Positions 1-8,045 of a stretch of DNA of 64,000 nt are shown one piece after another; the first letter of the stretch is position 1, and every line of letters starts with the position of its first letter. Both the position numbers and the translations under genes were made by a program. The notes beneath the pieces are model-generated. The model was not told the origin of the DNA. It saw only the letters and a list, made by a program, of their open reading frames with translations, and did not search any database. Source of the DNA: CAVRXQ01 sp963831155 (GTDB lineage: Bacteria > Actinomycetota > Acidimicrobiia > Acidimicrobiales > Bog-793); NCBI GenBank assembly GCA_963831155.1, contig CAWHOY010000006.1, positions 310,001 through 374,000 of the forward strand, read 5' to 3'.

Positions 1-912
1 GGAGCCGTTCTGCAGCTTCGCCTGGCCGAGGTGGTCGGCGTTGATCTCGTCGAGGTAGCTGACACCGACGTAGGCGATGCCGCCGACGTTGTTGTTCAGA
101 GTCGTCACCATGGCGCCGTTGCCGCTCTCGGCGAGCTCACCTGAGACCGACGGCCACGACGAGTAGAGCAGCTGCGGGCCGAAGTACGGCGCCGCGTGGT
201 TCCAGCTCGTCTTGTCTCCGTACCACATGTACGACGTGAAGATGAAGGTGTCACCGCTGCTGTCGACGCGACGGATCGGGATGATCGTCTGGTTCGGGAG
301 CGTCACGCCGGAGTTCACCTTGGCAATCAGCTTGTTGTCCCAGTTCGTGATGGCGCCGTCGTAGATGTCGTTGAGGATCGTCGGCGTCAACTTCAAGTGC
401 GTCGACGCCGAGAGGCTCGGCAGGTTGTAGCAGATCGCCTGCGCCGAGACGACGACGGGAATGTTCACGAGAGCCGGCGGACCGGTTCTTTGCGCGCTCG
501 CCAAGAACGCGTCAGAGGCACCGATCTGCACAGTTCCGGCTGCCGCCTCCGAGATGCCCTTACCTGAACCGCCAGCAGCGGGGTTCAGCTTGACGGGGAG
601 GCCAGAAGCGCCCGACCACTCCTGGAAGAGGGGGTAGAACAGCGACGAGCCGGCCTCGTTCAGCGACGCGCCGCTGCTCGAGTTGGCCGAAATGATGCCG
701 CTCAGCTCGGACTCGAGCTTCGAAAGAGATGGCGTCGTGCTCGAACTCTTGTGCTTGGTCGCGTGGGCCTTTGCCGCCGCGCCGCTCGGAGTAGCGACCG
801 CGGCTGCGAGGCCGATCGAGCCGACAAGGGCGAAGGCCGCCAGGGCGCCACTCAAGTAGCGGCCCCGCGGGCGATCCGTCGGCCTCGCCAGGTTCATGGT
901 CTCTTTTTTCAT
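1..912 (-). CDS. pstS: Phosphate ABC transporter substrate-binding protein PstS, 3' end beyond window
   Basis: Periplasmic/lipid-anchored phosphate-binding component of the Pst uptake system. The visible 304 codons begin with a basic n-region and a hydrophobic signal segment (about residues 18-38), then a Ser/Thr/Lys-rich linker and typical PstS signatures: an AGSSLFYPLFQEW-like segment, the phosphate-loop type AAGGSGKGI, and RVDSSGDTFIFTSYMW. The ATG at 912 is chosen because AGGAG lies 13 nt upstream and it adds Lys-Lys to the n-region; a second in-frame ATG is at 897. It lies downstream of pstB, the reverse of the usual pstSCAB order, so pstC and pstA, if present, should follow left of the window. 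The C-terminus is missing only because the window ends. Confidence 0.93.
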   Translation of the reverse strand, partial: MKKETMNLARPTDRPRGRYLSGALAAFALVGSIGLAAAVATPSGAAAKAHATKHKSSSTTPSLSKLESELSGIISANSSSGASLNEAGSSLFYPLFQEWSGASGLPVKLNPAAGGSGKGISEAAAGTVQIGASDAFLASAQRTGPPALVNIPVVVSAQAICYNLPSLSASTHLKLTPTILNDIYDGAITNWDNKLIAKVNSGVTLPNQTIIPIRRVDSSGDTFIFTSYMWYGDKTSWNHAAPYFGPQLLYSSWPSVSGELAESGNGAMVTTLNNNVGGIAYVGVSYLDEINADHLGQAKLQNGS

Positions 913-942
913 TTGTCTGGTACTGCTCCTTTCGGTCATCCG

Positions 943-960
943 CCGCCCGAAGGCGGGCGG
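943..960 (-). other. GC-rich hairpin between pstB and pstS
   Basis: A perfect 7-bp inverted repeat (943-949 with 954-960) encloses a 4-nt loop in the short pstB-pstS gap, about 30 nt before the pstS start. There is no T-tract, so it is more likely an RNA processing/stability or attenuation element that separates pstS expression from pstB than a classical terminator. Function is inferred from position only. Confidence 0.45.
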
Positions 961-1019
961 GGCAGTTGCGTCCGAGGGATCCGGCTCCGCCGCCGACCCC
1001 CGGAACCTTCTGAGCCCGA

Positions 1020-1856
1020 CTACCGCGTCGTCGCGGGCTCGAGCTCTGTCCCGATGTAGCTGGCCGTCTCCGGCCGTTCGGGACGAGAGAACAGATCCGC
1101 AGTCGGGCCGGTCTCGATCATCCGGCCCTCGTAGAAAAAGATCGTGTGGTCCGACATCCGCTTCGCCTGAGCGAGGTTGTGCGTGACGATGATCACGGTC
1201 AGCTCGGGCGTCAGGCGCCGCACCAGCTCTTCGACCGCCTCGGTCGAGCGCGGGTCGAGCGACGAAGTCGGCTCGTCGAGCAAAAGGACCTCGGGTTGCA
1301 CGGCGAGCGCTCGCGCCAGGCAGAGCATCTGTTGCTGGCCGCCAGAAAGACGAAACGGCGAGTCGTGCAGCCGGTCAGAGACATGGCTCCACAATCCGAC
1401 CTCGGCGAGGTGGGTCTCGGCGATGTCGCGCAACTCCGAACGCTTCGCCATTTTGTGGGCGCGCACTCCCGACACGATGTTGTCGAGGATCGACATCGGG
1501 AACGGGTTTGGCCGTTGGAAGACCATCCCGACGCGCCGGCGCAGGACGAGCGGGTCCATCGTCTTGGCGTAAATCTCGTGACCATCGAGCGCGATCTCCC
1601 CTTTGTGCCAGAAGTCGCGAACCTTGTCGTTCATCCGATTGAGCGAGCGCAGGAAGGTCGACTTACCGGATCCCGACGGCCCGATCAGAGCGTTGATCGA
1701 ACCTTTGTGAAAGCCGACGGTGATATCGGTCATCACCGTCGTCGCACCGAATCCGACCGAGACATCACTCGACGTCATGATGTGCGAGTCGGAGAGTGCG
1801 GCGCTGCGCGAGCCGGCACCGGGCGCGGACGAAGCCGAGCCGGATTCGAGATCCAT
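1020..1856 (-). CDS. pstB: Phosphate ABC transporter ATP-binding protein PstB
   Basis: Cytoplasmic ATPase that powers phosphate import. The 278-aa product has Walker A GPSGSGKS at about residues 59-66, the PstB-typical SLNRMND segment just after it, Q-loop VFQRPNPFPMSI, signature LSGGQQQ, Walker B LLLDEPTSSLD and the switch His in IIVTHN. The frame is open back to 1982, but that region contains the PHO box and codes for nothing PstB-like, so ATG 1856 was chosen; ATG 1778 would give a core-length protein. No strong Shine-Dalgarno precedes 1856. It is the first gene of a unit with pstS downstream and is probably controlled by the RegX3-like regulator encoded at 9305. Confidence 0.93.
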   Translation of the reverse strand: MDLESGSASSAPGAGSRSAALSDSHIMTSSDVSVGFGATTVMTDITVGFHKGSINALIGPSGSGKSTFLRSLNRMNDKVRDFWHKGEIALDGHEIYAKTMDPLVLRRRVGMVFQRPNPFPMSILDNIVSGVRAHKMAKRSELRDIAETHLAEVGLWSHVSDRLHDSPFRLSGGQQQMLCLARALAVQPEVLLLDEPTSSLDPRSTEAVEELVRRLTPELTVIIVTHNLAQAKRMSDHTIFFYEGRMIETGPTADLFSRPERPETASYIGTELEPATTR

Positions 1857-1899
1857 CGCGCGGAGAACGTACCGAGAGGACCTGAACCGCAGGGAAACT

Positions 1900-1933
1900 C
1901 CAAGTGACCAGACCGTGACGTTCGTGTGAATCC
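1900..1933 (-). promoter_or_regulatory. PHO box (three 11-bp direct repeat units) upstream of pstB
   Basis: Read on the minus strand, TCAC occurs three times at exactly 11-bp spacing (complement GTGA at 1904, 1915 and 1926). This is the arrangement of actinobacterial PhoP/RegX3 sites, whose 11-nt units carry a TTCAC-like core. The site ends about 45 nt upstream of the pstB ATG at 1856, where a phosphate-starvation activator would act. A matching response regulator is encoded at 9305-10102. Confidence 0.75.
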
Positions 1934-1993
1934 TTCCCGACGCCATCCACGGATTCGCCGCAGTTGACCTGGGCTGGGGCACCCAGAGTCAGT

Positions 1994-3736
1994 TCACGCG
2001 CGGTGCAGACTCCGAAGCGGTCGAGAAGCGCTCGCGAACCGCGTCACGGGGTCGGTTCGGCGGGTCCGGCGGCGAGTTCGACGCAGCGCGACACGCGCCG
2101 GTGGCAACCGTCCGTAGAGCAGGATCGCCTCGCCAGTCGCCAACGTGCGGAGGTCCGCTGCCGACGCGAGGCGGCGTTCGCCTTCTGCACGCGTCGCCGA
2201 GACGAGACCAGATGCGTCGGTGGTCACACTCTCTGTCTCGATCGACCCGTCTCCGATCAGCTTCGAGAATTGTTCGAGGGTGTCGGGGTCAGAGACCCCG
2301 GGAAAGACGAGCTTCGCCCGGTGGTTGTTCACGACCGTCGCGGCTCTCGACCCGTATCGGGTCGCAATCTGCGCGAAGTCCTGCCAAACGGTGACGAGCT
2401 GGATACCGTGAGACGCAGCGGTCGACGCCAGCGCGTCGAGGTTCGACACCGGAGCGATGTTCGCTGCCTCATCCAGCACGACGAGCATCGGCGGGTCGAG
2501 GCGTCCCTCGCGCGACGCGACCGTGAACGCCTCGTCAAGGATCTCGCGCAACAGCGCGACGAAGACCGGTCGGAGTCGGTCTTGTTCATGCGTCGGCGCG
2601 ACGAGGTAACAGGAGTCCGCGCCCCCGGAGCTGAGCGCCTGCGCGTCGATGGGACATTCGCCGCGAGTGGCTTCGACGAGAGGATCAGCGAACGCGGCAA
2701 TCGTCGCTTCGGCGGTCGCGTACACCGACGCGAGCTGGCGCTCCTCTCGTGCAAAGCTCGCCCGAGCACACCGAAGTGCGTCTCCATCGCCGGCGCGCTC
2801 GAGAGCGTCGAGGACCTCGCCGACCTCTCCGGCATCGATCCACGAGACGACGTCCCGCATCGATCGTTCGCTGTGCGCCGCGGCGAAAAGCATCGGCGCG
2901 AGGAGCTTCTCGGCGAGCGTCCCCCAGAACGCGGCATCCTCGGGCGATCGGCCACTATCGCGTTGCACCGAGCAGAGCGACGCCGCGACCCTCCGCGCAC
3001 CCAACCAGGTCGTCGCGGCGATGAGCGGCGACCAGCTCGCCCGCCGTCCGCCCGATACCGCGAGCGGGTCGTAAACCGAGACGAGGCCGACCCGAGCGCG
3101 CTCGGTCGCCGTTGAGGCGACGAGGTCGGACTTCACGCTCGTCGCGACGACGGGCCCATCCCAGTCGAGAATCGCTGGGATCGCGAGTCCCGTCGTCTTT
3201 CCCGACTGTGTCGGACCGACGACGAGCAGCGAGTGACCCGTCTCGGTCGCGACGAGTGAATTTCCAAATCGACCGACGACGAGGCGGCCGCGCGATGGTC
3301 GGGCGACCAGAAGTGGAGCGAGATCCTGCGCGCCAGCCCATCCCGGATTCGCCTGGGCTCCGCGCTTTCTTGGACGAGGTCGCCGCACGGCGCGCGAGCT
3401 CGCGAACCCGATTGTGAGTGCGACGAGCACCACCCCGGCGACGACGAGCCAGAACGCCGCCGCCGATGGAACGTCGGCGTGCAGCCGCTGAGGGAAGGCT
3501 GACGAAGGATCGGCCGGATGTGCGGCGACGGCGAACAACAGGCGGACCGCCTCGGAAAGCCGGACGTCGTGAACGCCGTGTCCGGAAACAACGGAAGCGA
3601 CGCCAGACGAAAGCCAAACGACCGCCGCGGCAGCGATGACGACTCCTCCGACCAACAGGACGCGCCGCTCAACGCGCAGGTCGAGCGGAGACCCGCTCGA
3701 CCTCGTCGTCCGCCGCCGACGGTCGACGCCGATCAC
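1994..3736 (-). CDS. VirD4/TraG-family coupling ATPase of a type IV secretion-like system
   Basis: 580-aa membrane-anchored ATPase expected to recruit DNA or protein substrate to a conjugation or type IV secretion channel. Two membrane segments lie at about residues 25-50 and 92-112, followed by Walker A GPTQSGKT (174-181), a VKSDL segment, and Walker B VVLDEAAN with an IAPV(S) motif as in TraG/TraD proteins. The C-terminal part is basic. GTG at 3736 overlaps the TGA of the upstream VirB4-like gene (GTGA), implying translational coupling. It is the last gene of the cluster; pstB starts about 140 bp downstream under its own PHO box. Family assignment is firm; the transported substrate is unknown. 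Confidence 0.85.
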   Translation of the reverse strand: MIGVDRRRRTTRSSGSPLDLRVERRVLLVGGVVIAAAAVVWLSSGVASVVSGHGVHDVRLSEAVRLLFAVAAHPADPSSAFPQRLHADVPSAAAFWLVVAGVVLVALTIGFASSRAVRRPRPRKRGAQANPGWAGAQDLAPLLVARPSRGRLVVGRFGNSLVATETGHSLLVVGPTQSGKTTGLAIPAILDWDGPVVATSVKSDLVASTATERARVGLVSVYDPLAVSGGRRASWSPLIAATTWLGARRVAASLCSVQRDSGRSPEDAAFWGTLAEKLLAPMLFAAAHSERSMRDVVSWIDAGEVGEVLDALERAGDGDALRCARASFAREERQLASVYATAEATIAAFADPLVEATRGECPIDAQALSSGGADSCYLVAPTHEQDRLRPVFVALLREILDEAFTVASREGRLDPPMLVVLDEAANIAPVSNLDALASTAASHGIQLVTVWQDFAQIATRYGSRAATVVNNHRAKLVFPGVSDPDTLEQFSKLIGDGSIETESVTTDASGLVSATRAEGERRLASAADLRTLATGEAILLYGRLPPARVALRRTRRRTRRTDPVTRFASASRPLRSLHRA

Positions 3737-4975
3737 GAGTAACCGTTGACGAGCGCGGCATCGGTATCGACCATGCCGCGCTCGGTCGGGGAGAGCCGGT
3801 GCTCGACGAGGAACGGCCTGCCCGCGACGCGCCAGAGCGCGACCCCCTTGCGGAGGCGCGAGACAAGTTTCGTCTCGGAGTCCGAGAGGTCGAAGAGCCG
3901 TTTCGCGCCCGCAAGTTCGGAATCCGCCTGCGCGAAGCAGACGAGAGTCTCACAGTCGGCGAGCAGTCCCTCCGCGATCCGAGCGGTGACACTGCCGTCG
4001 GAACCCGACGCAGCAAAGTCCGAAGGGCGGTGCACGACGATGAGGTTGGCGACGCCACGGGCGCGAGCGAGCTTCAACGAAGCTTGTAGGAAGCGCGTCG
4101 CGCCGGCATTCTGCAGGATCGCCCAGGCCTCGTCGACGACGAAGAAGGTTTTCGACATCGATGGTGCCGCCCGCCATGCGCTCTGCATCGCCGCGCTCAC
4201 ACATGTCAGCACCGCTCCGAGCGCGGCGGAGTGGTAGACGGCAGAAAGGTCGAGGACGACAATCTGCGCGTGGAGGTCGATTCCGGCAGACGATTCGCCG
4301 TCGAACATTCCCGAGAACTCGCCTGTGATGAATCGCCGGAGCTCGAGCGCGACCTCCCGCCCGTCGGCACGTAAGTCCTCGACTCTGCAACCGATTCCGC
4401 GAGCAGAGGACCGGTCGGGCTCGAGCAACCCGGACACAACCGACCGAAGCGTCGGTCGGCCACCCTCCTGCGTCGCGCGGGCCAGCGCCAGCTCGACGGA
4501 CGTGTGTTCTGCCGGCGTGAGCGCCCGGCCGAGGCAGGCGGCAGCCAGCTCCGAGACGAGGGAAAGCGACTCGAGCCGGGCCGCGGCAAGCCCGGAATCG
4601 ACGAGGCCGTCGAGGGGGTTGAGCCGGAGATAGCCACCTGGTCGCAACGCGATGGTGGGCGCGCCGAGGGATTGTGCGAACGGACCGTACTCCCCCTTCG
4701 GGTCGAGAACGACGACCCGTCTTCCGAAAGCGGCTTGGCGAAACAGGTAGCTCTTCACAAATGCGCTCTTACCGCGACCGATCTGGCCGAGGACGACCAT
4801 GTTCGGATTCGTGAGTGCGCCTGCCGCGTACAACAGGAACGGATCGTGGGCGAACAGCCCGCCGAACACGTCGCGGCCGACGAACACCGCGTCCGCCGGC
4901 AACGTCCGCGTTCGCGACACACGGGTAGACCGCTCCGAGTTGGGCGGTCGTCGCCTCGTGCGCGGGGATCCTCAT
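3733..4975 (-). CDS. VirB4/TraC-like ATPase, apparent +1 frameshift near the 5' end
   Basis: Cytoplasmic motor ATPase of the T4SS-like cluster. The main frame (3733-4920, 395 codons from GTG) has Walker A GQIGRGKS, a VLDPKGEYGPF segment and Walker B VVDEAWAILQ. That frame lacks the N-terminus expected for actinobacterial members. It is found in the -/+1 frame from ATG 4975 (MRIPAHEATTAQLGAVYP), which overlaps the upstream stop as ATGA. The two frames join if one base is skipped around 4886-4891, just after VAGGR and before VFVGRDVFGG. This could be a real lesion, programmed frameshifting, a sequence error, or independent initiation at GTG 4920 (weak SD). The stop overlaps the next gene. Confidence 0.75.
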
Positions 4976-6411
4976 GAACAGCCCCTGCCTGTGGGAAGCG
5001 TGAAGCACAACGCCGCCGCCTGATCCCCGTAAAGGCGCCGCAGATCCAAGCCGCACAGCGCCGCGGCGTGCACGACCTCACGGCACGACCGCTCGAGCAC
5101 GTCGCGTTCGGAGGCCGACACGGTGACGTAGGAGGAAAAACGGAAGGCGGCGTGCCCCGCTGCGAGTTCGGCCTCCCGACGAAGGACCGTCTCGTCTTCG
5201 CTGCGAGCCCGCGCGGTGTGCGCGAAACCGTGTCGTCGCCGCAACTCCGCGTCAGCAACCCGCGAGGTGCGCGCATGTTCAGCGCGTTTGATCGCGCGCA
5301 GCGGCGGCTCGGGATCCATAACGAGCGAGATAGTGCGCCGACCTCGCACCCCGACGAGCAGCGGCAGTAGAAAATCGGTTCCGACCTCGTGGCGCGGCCA
5401 CTCGGCGACCCAGAAGGTCGCGTGCCACAAACCATCGGTGCGGACCGCAGCCCACATAACCTCCACCGCGACCGGCCACGACGAGGACGGGCGCGTCGGT
5501 GTCGCGACCGCGTCGAAGCCGCGACGGACGAACATTTCGACGCCAGCTTTTGAGACGAGCCCGCGGACCGGAATACCGGCGCGGCGACATCGATCGGCGA
5601 GAAGGTTGATCTCGTCGGCAAGGTGCATCGACCACGATGCTCGCGTCGCCCGGTCTTCGATCGTCAACGTCCGCCCCTTTGGGGTCCGCACCGAGATCGC
5701 TGCGTAGCATTCGTGAATGAACGCGTGCCCCATCTCGTCGGCGAGAAGCTCTTTGTACGATCGGAGCGCGATCGGGGGAGGGCGCGAATCAGTGGACGCG
5801 TCGAGCGATCGTTCGAGGTGGGTACGCATCGCGTCGGCCACGTCCGGCACGGTGCGCTCGATCCACTGCAGGCGGTGGATCGAGCCGGCATCTCGCGCGA
5901 CGCTCGCGAGCACGCCTGCCCAGCCTTCGACGCGCCGCATCCGCTCCACCTCGCTCAACAACGCGTACGACTCGCCTCCAAGTTCGACGAGCGCGCTGGC
6001 GCTCGAGGACTTCCGATCGACAACAACACCGAACCCCGGCCCGCCGTTCGGGGTCACTTCGCCGACCTCAAAATTGTCGAAGATCGGAAGCTTTCGCGGC
6101 CTACTCGTGCTCATTGCGACCCCCACGACCGAGCGATTCGCGCGCACAAGCGTCTTCGTCGAAAACCCGAGGACAACCGGAACCCACTCCTCGACAGTCC
6201 GACCTCCGACCGGCCAGGTCACCGCCGCGATCGCTACAACGACGAACGCAATCGCGACGAGCGCGCGGGCTGGCCCGTGGACGATGTGCAAGGCGGCAAG
6301 GCCGAGAACGAGCCCCGATGCGACGATGACGAGCTGACCCGTCCTCGCCCCAGCGATGAGGCCGCGCCGGTCGCGTGGGCCGAACACGAAACGCTCTCGG
6401 GTCTCACTCAT
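4972..6411 (-). CDS. SCO6880-family protein of T4SS-like cluster
   Basis: 479-aa protein with two adjacent membrane segments near the N-terminus (about residues 18-60), followed by a long soluble domain of the SCO6880 type found beside VirB4-like ATPases in actinobacterial conjugation clusters. ATG 6411 is selected because GAGGGG stands a few bases upstream and ATGAGTGA overlaps the stop of the preceding membrane protein; the frame is open further upstream but only as a shadow. Its own TGA overlaps the ATG of the VirB4-like gene at 4975. The biochemical role is not established for the family; a channel or coupling scaffold is an inference from context. Confidence 0.8.
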   Translation of the reverse strand: MSETRERFVFGPRDRRGLIAGARTGQLVIVASGLVLGLAALHIVHGPARALVAIAFVVVAIAAVTWPVGGRTVEEWVPVVLGFSTKTLVRANRSVVGVAMSTSRPRKLPIFDNFEVGEVTPNGGPGFGVVVDRKSSSASALVELGGESYALLSEVERMRRVEGWAGVLASVARDAGSIHRLQWIERTVPDVADAMRTHLERSLDASTDSRPPPIALRSYKELLADEMGHAFIHECYAAISVRTPKGRTLTIEDRATRASWSMHLADEINLLADRCRRAGIPVRGLVSKAGVEMFVRRGFDAVATPTRPSSSWPVAVEVMWAAVRTDGLWHATFWVAEWPRHEVGTDFLLPLLVGVRGRRTISLVMDPEPPLRAIKRAEHARTSRVADAELRRRHGFAHTARARSEDETVLRREAELAAGHAAFRFSSYVTVSASERDVLERSCREVVHAAALCGLDLRRLYGDQAAALCFTLPTGRGCS

Positions 6412-7522
6412 CGCGCCCCTCGGTATCTGACGGGCAAAAGGTGTGATCGGCCGACCGTGCCGCACCACTTGTTCTCCCGCTGTACTGCGCCTGAACCGCC
6501 GCCGCGTCCGAGTCGAGTGAAGAGTCGGAAATGTTGATGCCGTGCGCGAAGGGGATCGCATCATGGGCGATCGTCGTAACCGACTCTTCGTTCCCGTCGA
6601 AGAGCCCGACCGACGCCGCCACTGCGTCGCGCGCGGTGCGGTGAGCGCGGCGAGACATCCCTTCGAAGTGGGCGATCGCTCCCGCCTCGACGATCGGCAC
6701 AAGACGCAGCAGCGAGAACGGCGCCAGGCACGCCAACAACAGCAGAGCGATCCCCTGAATCGTCCCCGAGAGCCCGCTTCCTGGCAAAAGCGTGACCGCC
6801 GCCAGCGCAAGCACGCCCGAGATCACAAGCTTCGACACGATGAGCGCGGCGAGCGTCTCTCCGATGCGCCGCGCCCAGTGAGAAGTCGCCGACCACACGA
6901 GACCCGCTAGAGCGATCGGGATGAACAGCGTCGCTACAGCGATCGCCGCGGAGCGAATCACGAGTTCGATCCACAACACGAAAGCGACGACCGCCGCCAT
7001 CAACGCGAGGAGAAACCCGAGGAATCCCGCGTACTGGATGCCGGCTGGACCGAAGGCGTTGACGAGGAATCCGAGCTCGGCGCGGGCAGAACTGCCGGCG
7101 ACGTCCAATATCGCAGCGCTCAGCGAGTCGGTGGCCGAAAGTGCTTGTCCGACGAGGACGAGGGCGATCCCGCCGAAGACGAGCGCAAGCGGAAGTCGCA
7201 CGAACACGGCCCGCAACAAGATGCTCAGGTCTTGACGGACGATCGCGTGCACGACTGCCAGCAAGAGGAACGGACCAACGAGCAGGGCACCGACTTTCAC
7301 GACGACGTTGAACTCGGTGAGAAAACCTGCCCCGAGCGACACTTGCGTCGTCGCCGTGAGCGCATGGCCGAAGGCGGCAATGAGCGCCGAGGTGCCAGAT
7401 TCGACCCAGCTCGAAAGGCCGCCGAAGAGCGCGCTGACGAGCTCGGAGAGGCCAAAGCCGAATAATCCCGCCGCCGGATGGGCGAACCCGGCTGCAGACG
7501 GTCCGATGAGCATCGCGAGCAT
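6404..7522 (-). CDS. Polytopic membrane protein, VirB6/TrbL-like, of T4SS-like cluster
   Basis: 372-aa protein with about six or seven strongly hydrophobic segments spread over the first 300 residues, then a hydrophilic, Asp/Ser-rich tail of about 80 residues. Size, topology and its place between a small membrane protein and the SCO6880/VirB4 genes match the VirB6/TrbL-like inner-membrane channel component; no catalytic motif is visible, so the assignment rests on context. The ATG at 7522 follows the upstream TGA by two bases (TGAGCATG), so translation is probably coupled. An alternative ATG lies at 7513. Confidence 0.65.
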   Translation of the reverse strand: MLAMLIGPSAAGFAHPAAGLFGFGLSELVSALFGGLSSWVESGTSALIAAFGHALTATTQVSLGAGFLTEFNVVVKVGALLVGPFLLLAVVHAIVRQDLSILLRAVFVRLPLALVFGGIALVLVGQALSATDSLSAAILDVAGSSARAELGFLVNAFGPAGIQYAGFLGFLLALMAAVVAFVLWIELVIRSAAIAVATLFIPIALAGLVWSATSHWARRIGETLAALIVSKLVISGVLALAAVTLLPGSGLSGTIQGIALLLLACLAPFSLLRLVPIVEAGAIAHFEGMSRRAHRTARDAVAASVGLFDGNEESVTTIAHDAIPFAHGINISDSSLDSDAAAVQAQYSGRTSGAARSADHTFCPSDTEGRDE

Positions 7523-7524
7523 GC

Positions 7525-7842
7525 TCAATGAAGGCTCTGCCCGGCGCTGTACAAGAAATTGAGCAGCGTCGGCGCGGCACCGATAACGAGCGCAGCTGCC
7601 GCGCAAACGAGCACGGCGCGCCGGCCGGTCGACGCATTTTGGTAGTTGTTCGTGTGGGCGCCGAGCGCCCAGGTCGCGGCACCGATGATCAATCCGGCCA
7701 ACGCCGCGAGCAGCGCCCAAAAGGCGATCCCGTTCACGAGGTCCTGCAGCGTTCCGCTTCCCGGCAACGCGCTCGAGCTCGGATTCAAAGAGACGCCGGA
7801 CTCGACGATCCGGTGGATGACAGACAAGTGCGTCGCGACCAC
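7525..7842 (-). CDS. Small two-helix membrane protein, first gene of T4SS-like cluster
   Basis: 105-aa protein with a short N-terminal soluble part, a hydrophobic segment at about residues 38-60, and another at about 75-95. GTG 7842 is well supported because GGGGAGG lies five bases before it; a longer frame upstream has no coding character. Size and topology recall VirB2/VirB3-type pilin or channel subunits, but I see no diagnostic motif. It heads the minus-strand operon and is divergent from the senX3-like gene. Confidence 0.65.
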   Translation of the reverse strand: MVATHLSVIHRIVESGVSLNPSSSALPGSGTLQDLVNGIAFWALLAALAGLIIGAATWALGAHTNNYQNASTGRRAVLVCAAAALVIGAAPTLLNFLYSAGQSLH

Positions 7843-8045
7843 GGCGACCTCCCCGTTTTCGGCGATCGCGGATCGCGATCGCGATGGACAGGTCGGGCCG
7901 TCCCGACGACGGGCCCCAACCGTCGTTGTCGTCGGGGCCGAACTGACCGTACAAAACGGCACGCCAGCTCCACCTACTGCTCGAGCGCGACGGAAGGTGC
8001 AGCCCCCGTCACCTGCAATGCTTGGCCCGTGCTGGTCGGAGCGTC
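7843..8045. promoter_or_regulatory. Divergent promoter region, T4SS cluster / senX3-regX3
   Basis: About 200 bp between divergently transcribed operons; both promoters must lie here or in adjacent coding DNA. I could not identify convincing -10/-35 boxes or a PHO box. Confidence 0.4.

Noticed and set aside
1857..1982. N-terminal extension of pstB to 1982
   Set aside because: It would read through the PHO box and adds no PstB-like sequence.
1964..3115. Long plus-strand ORF (383 codons)
   Set aside because: Antisense to the VirD4-like gene; Arg-rich shadow of GC-rich codons without any motif.
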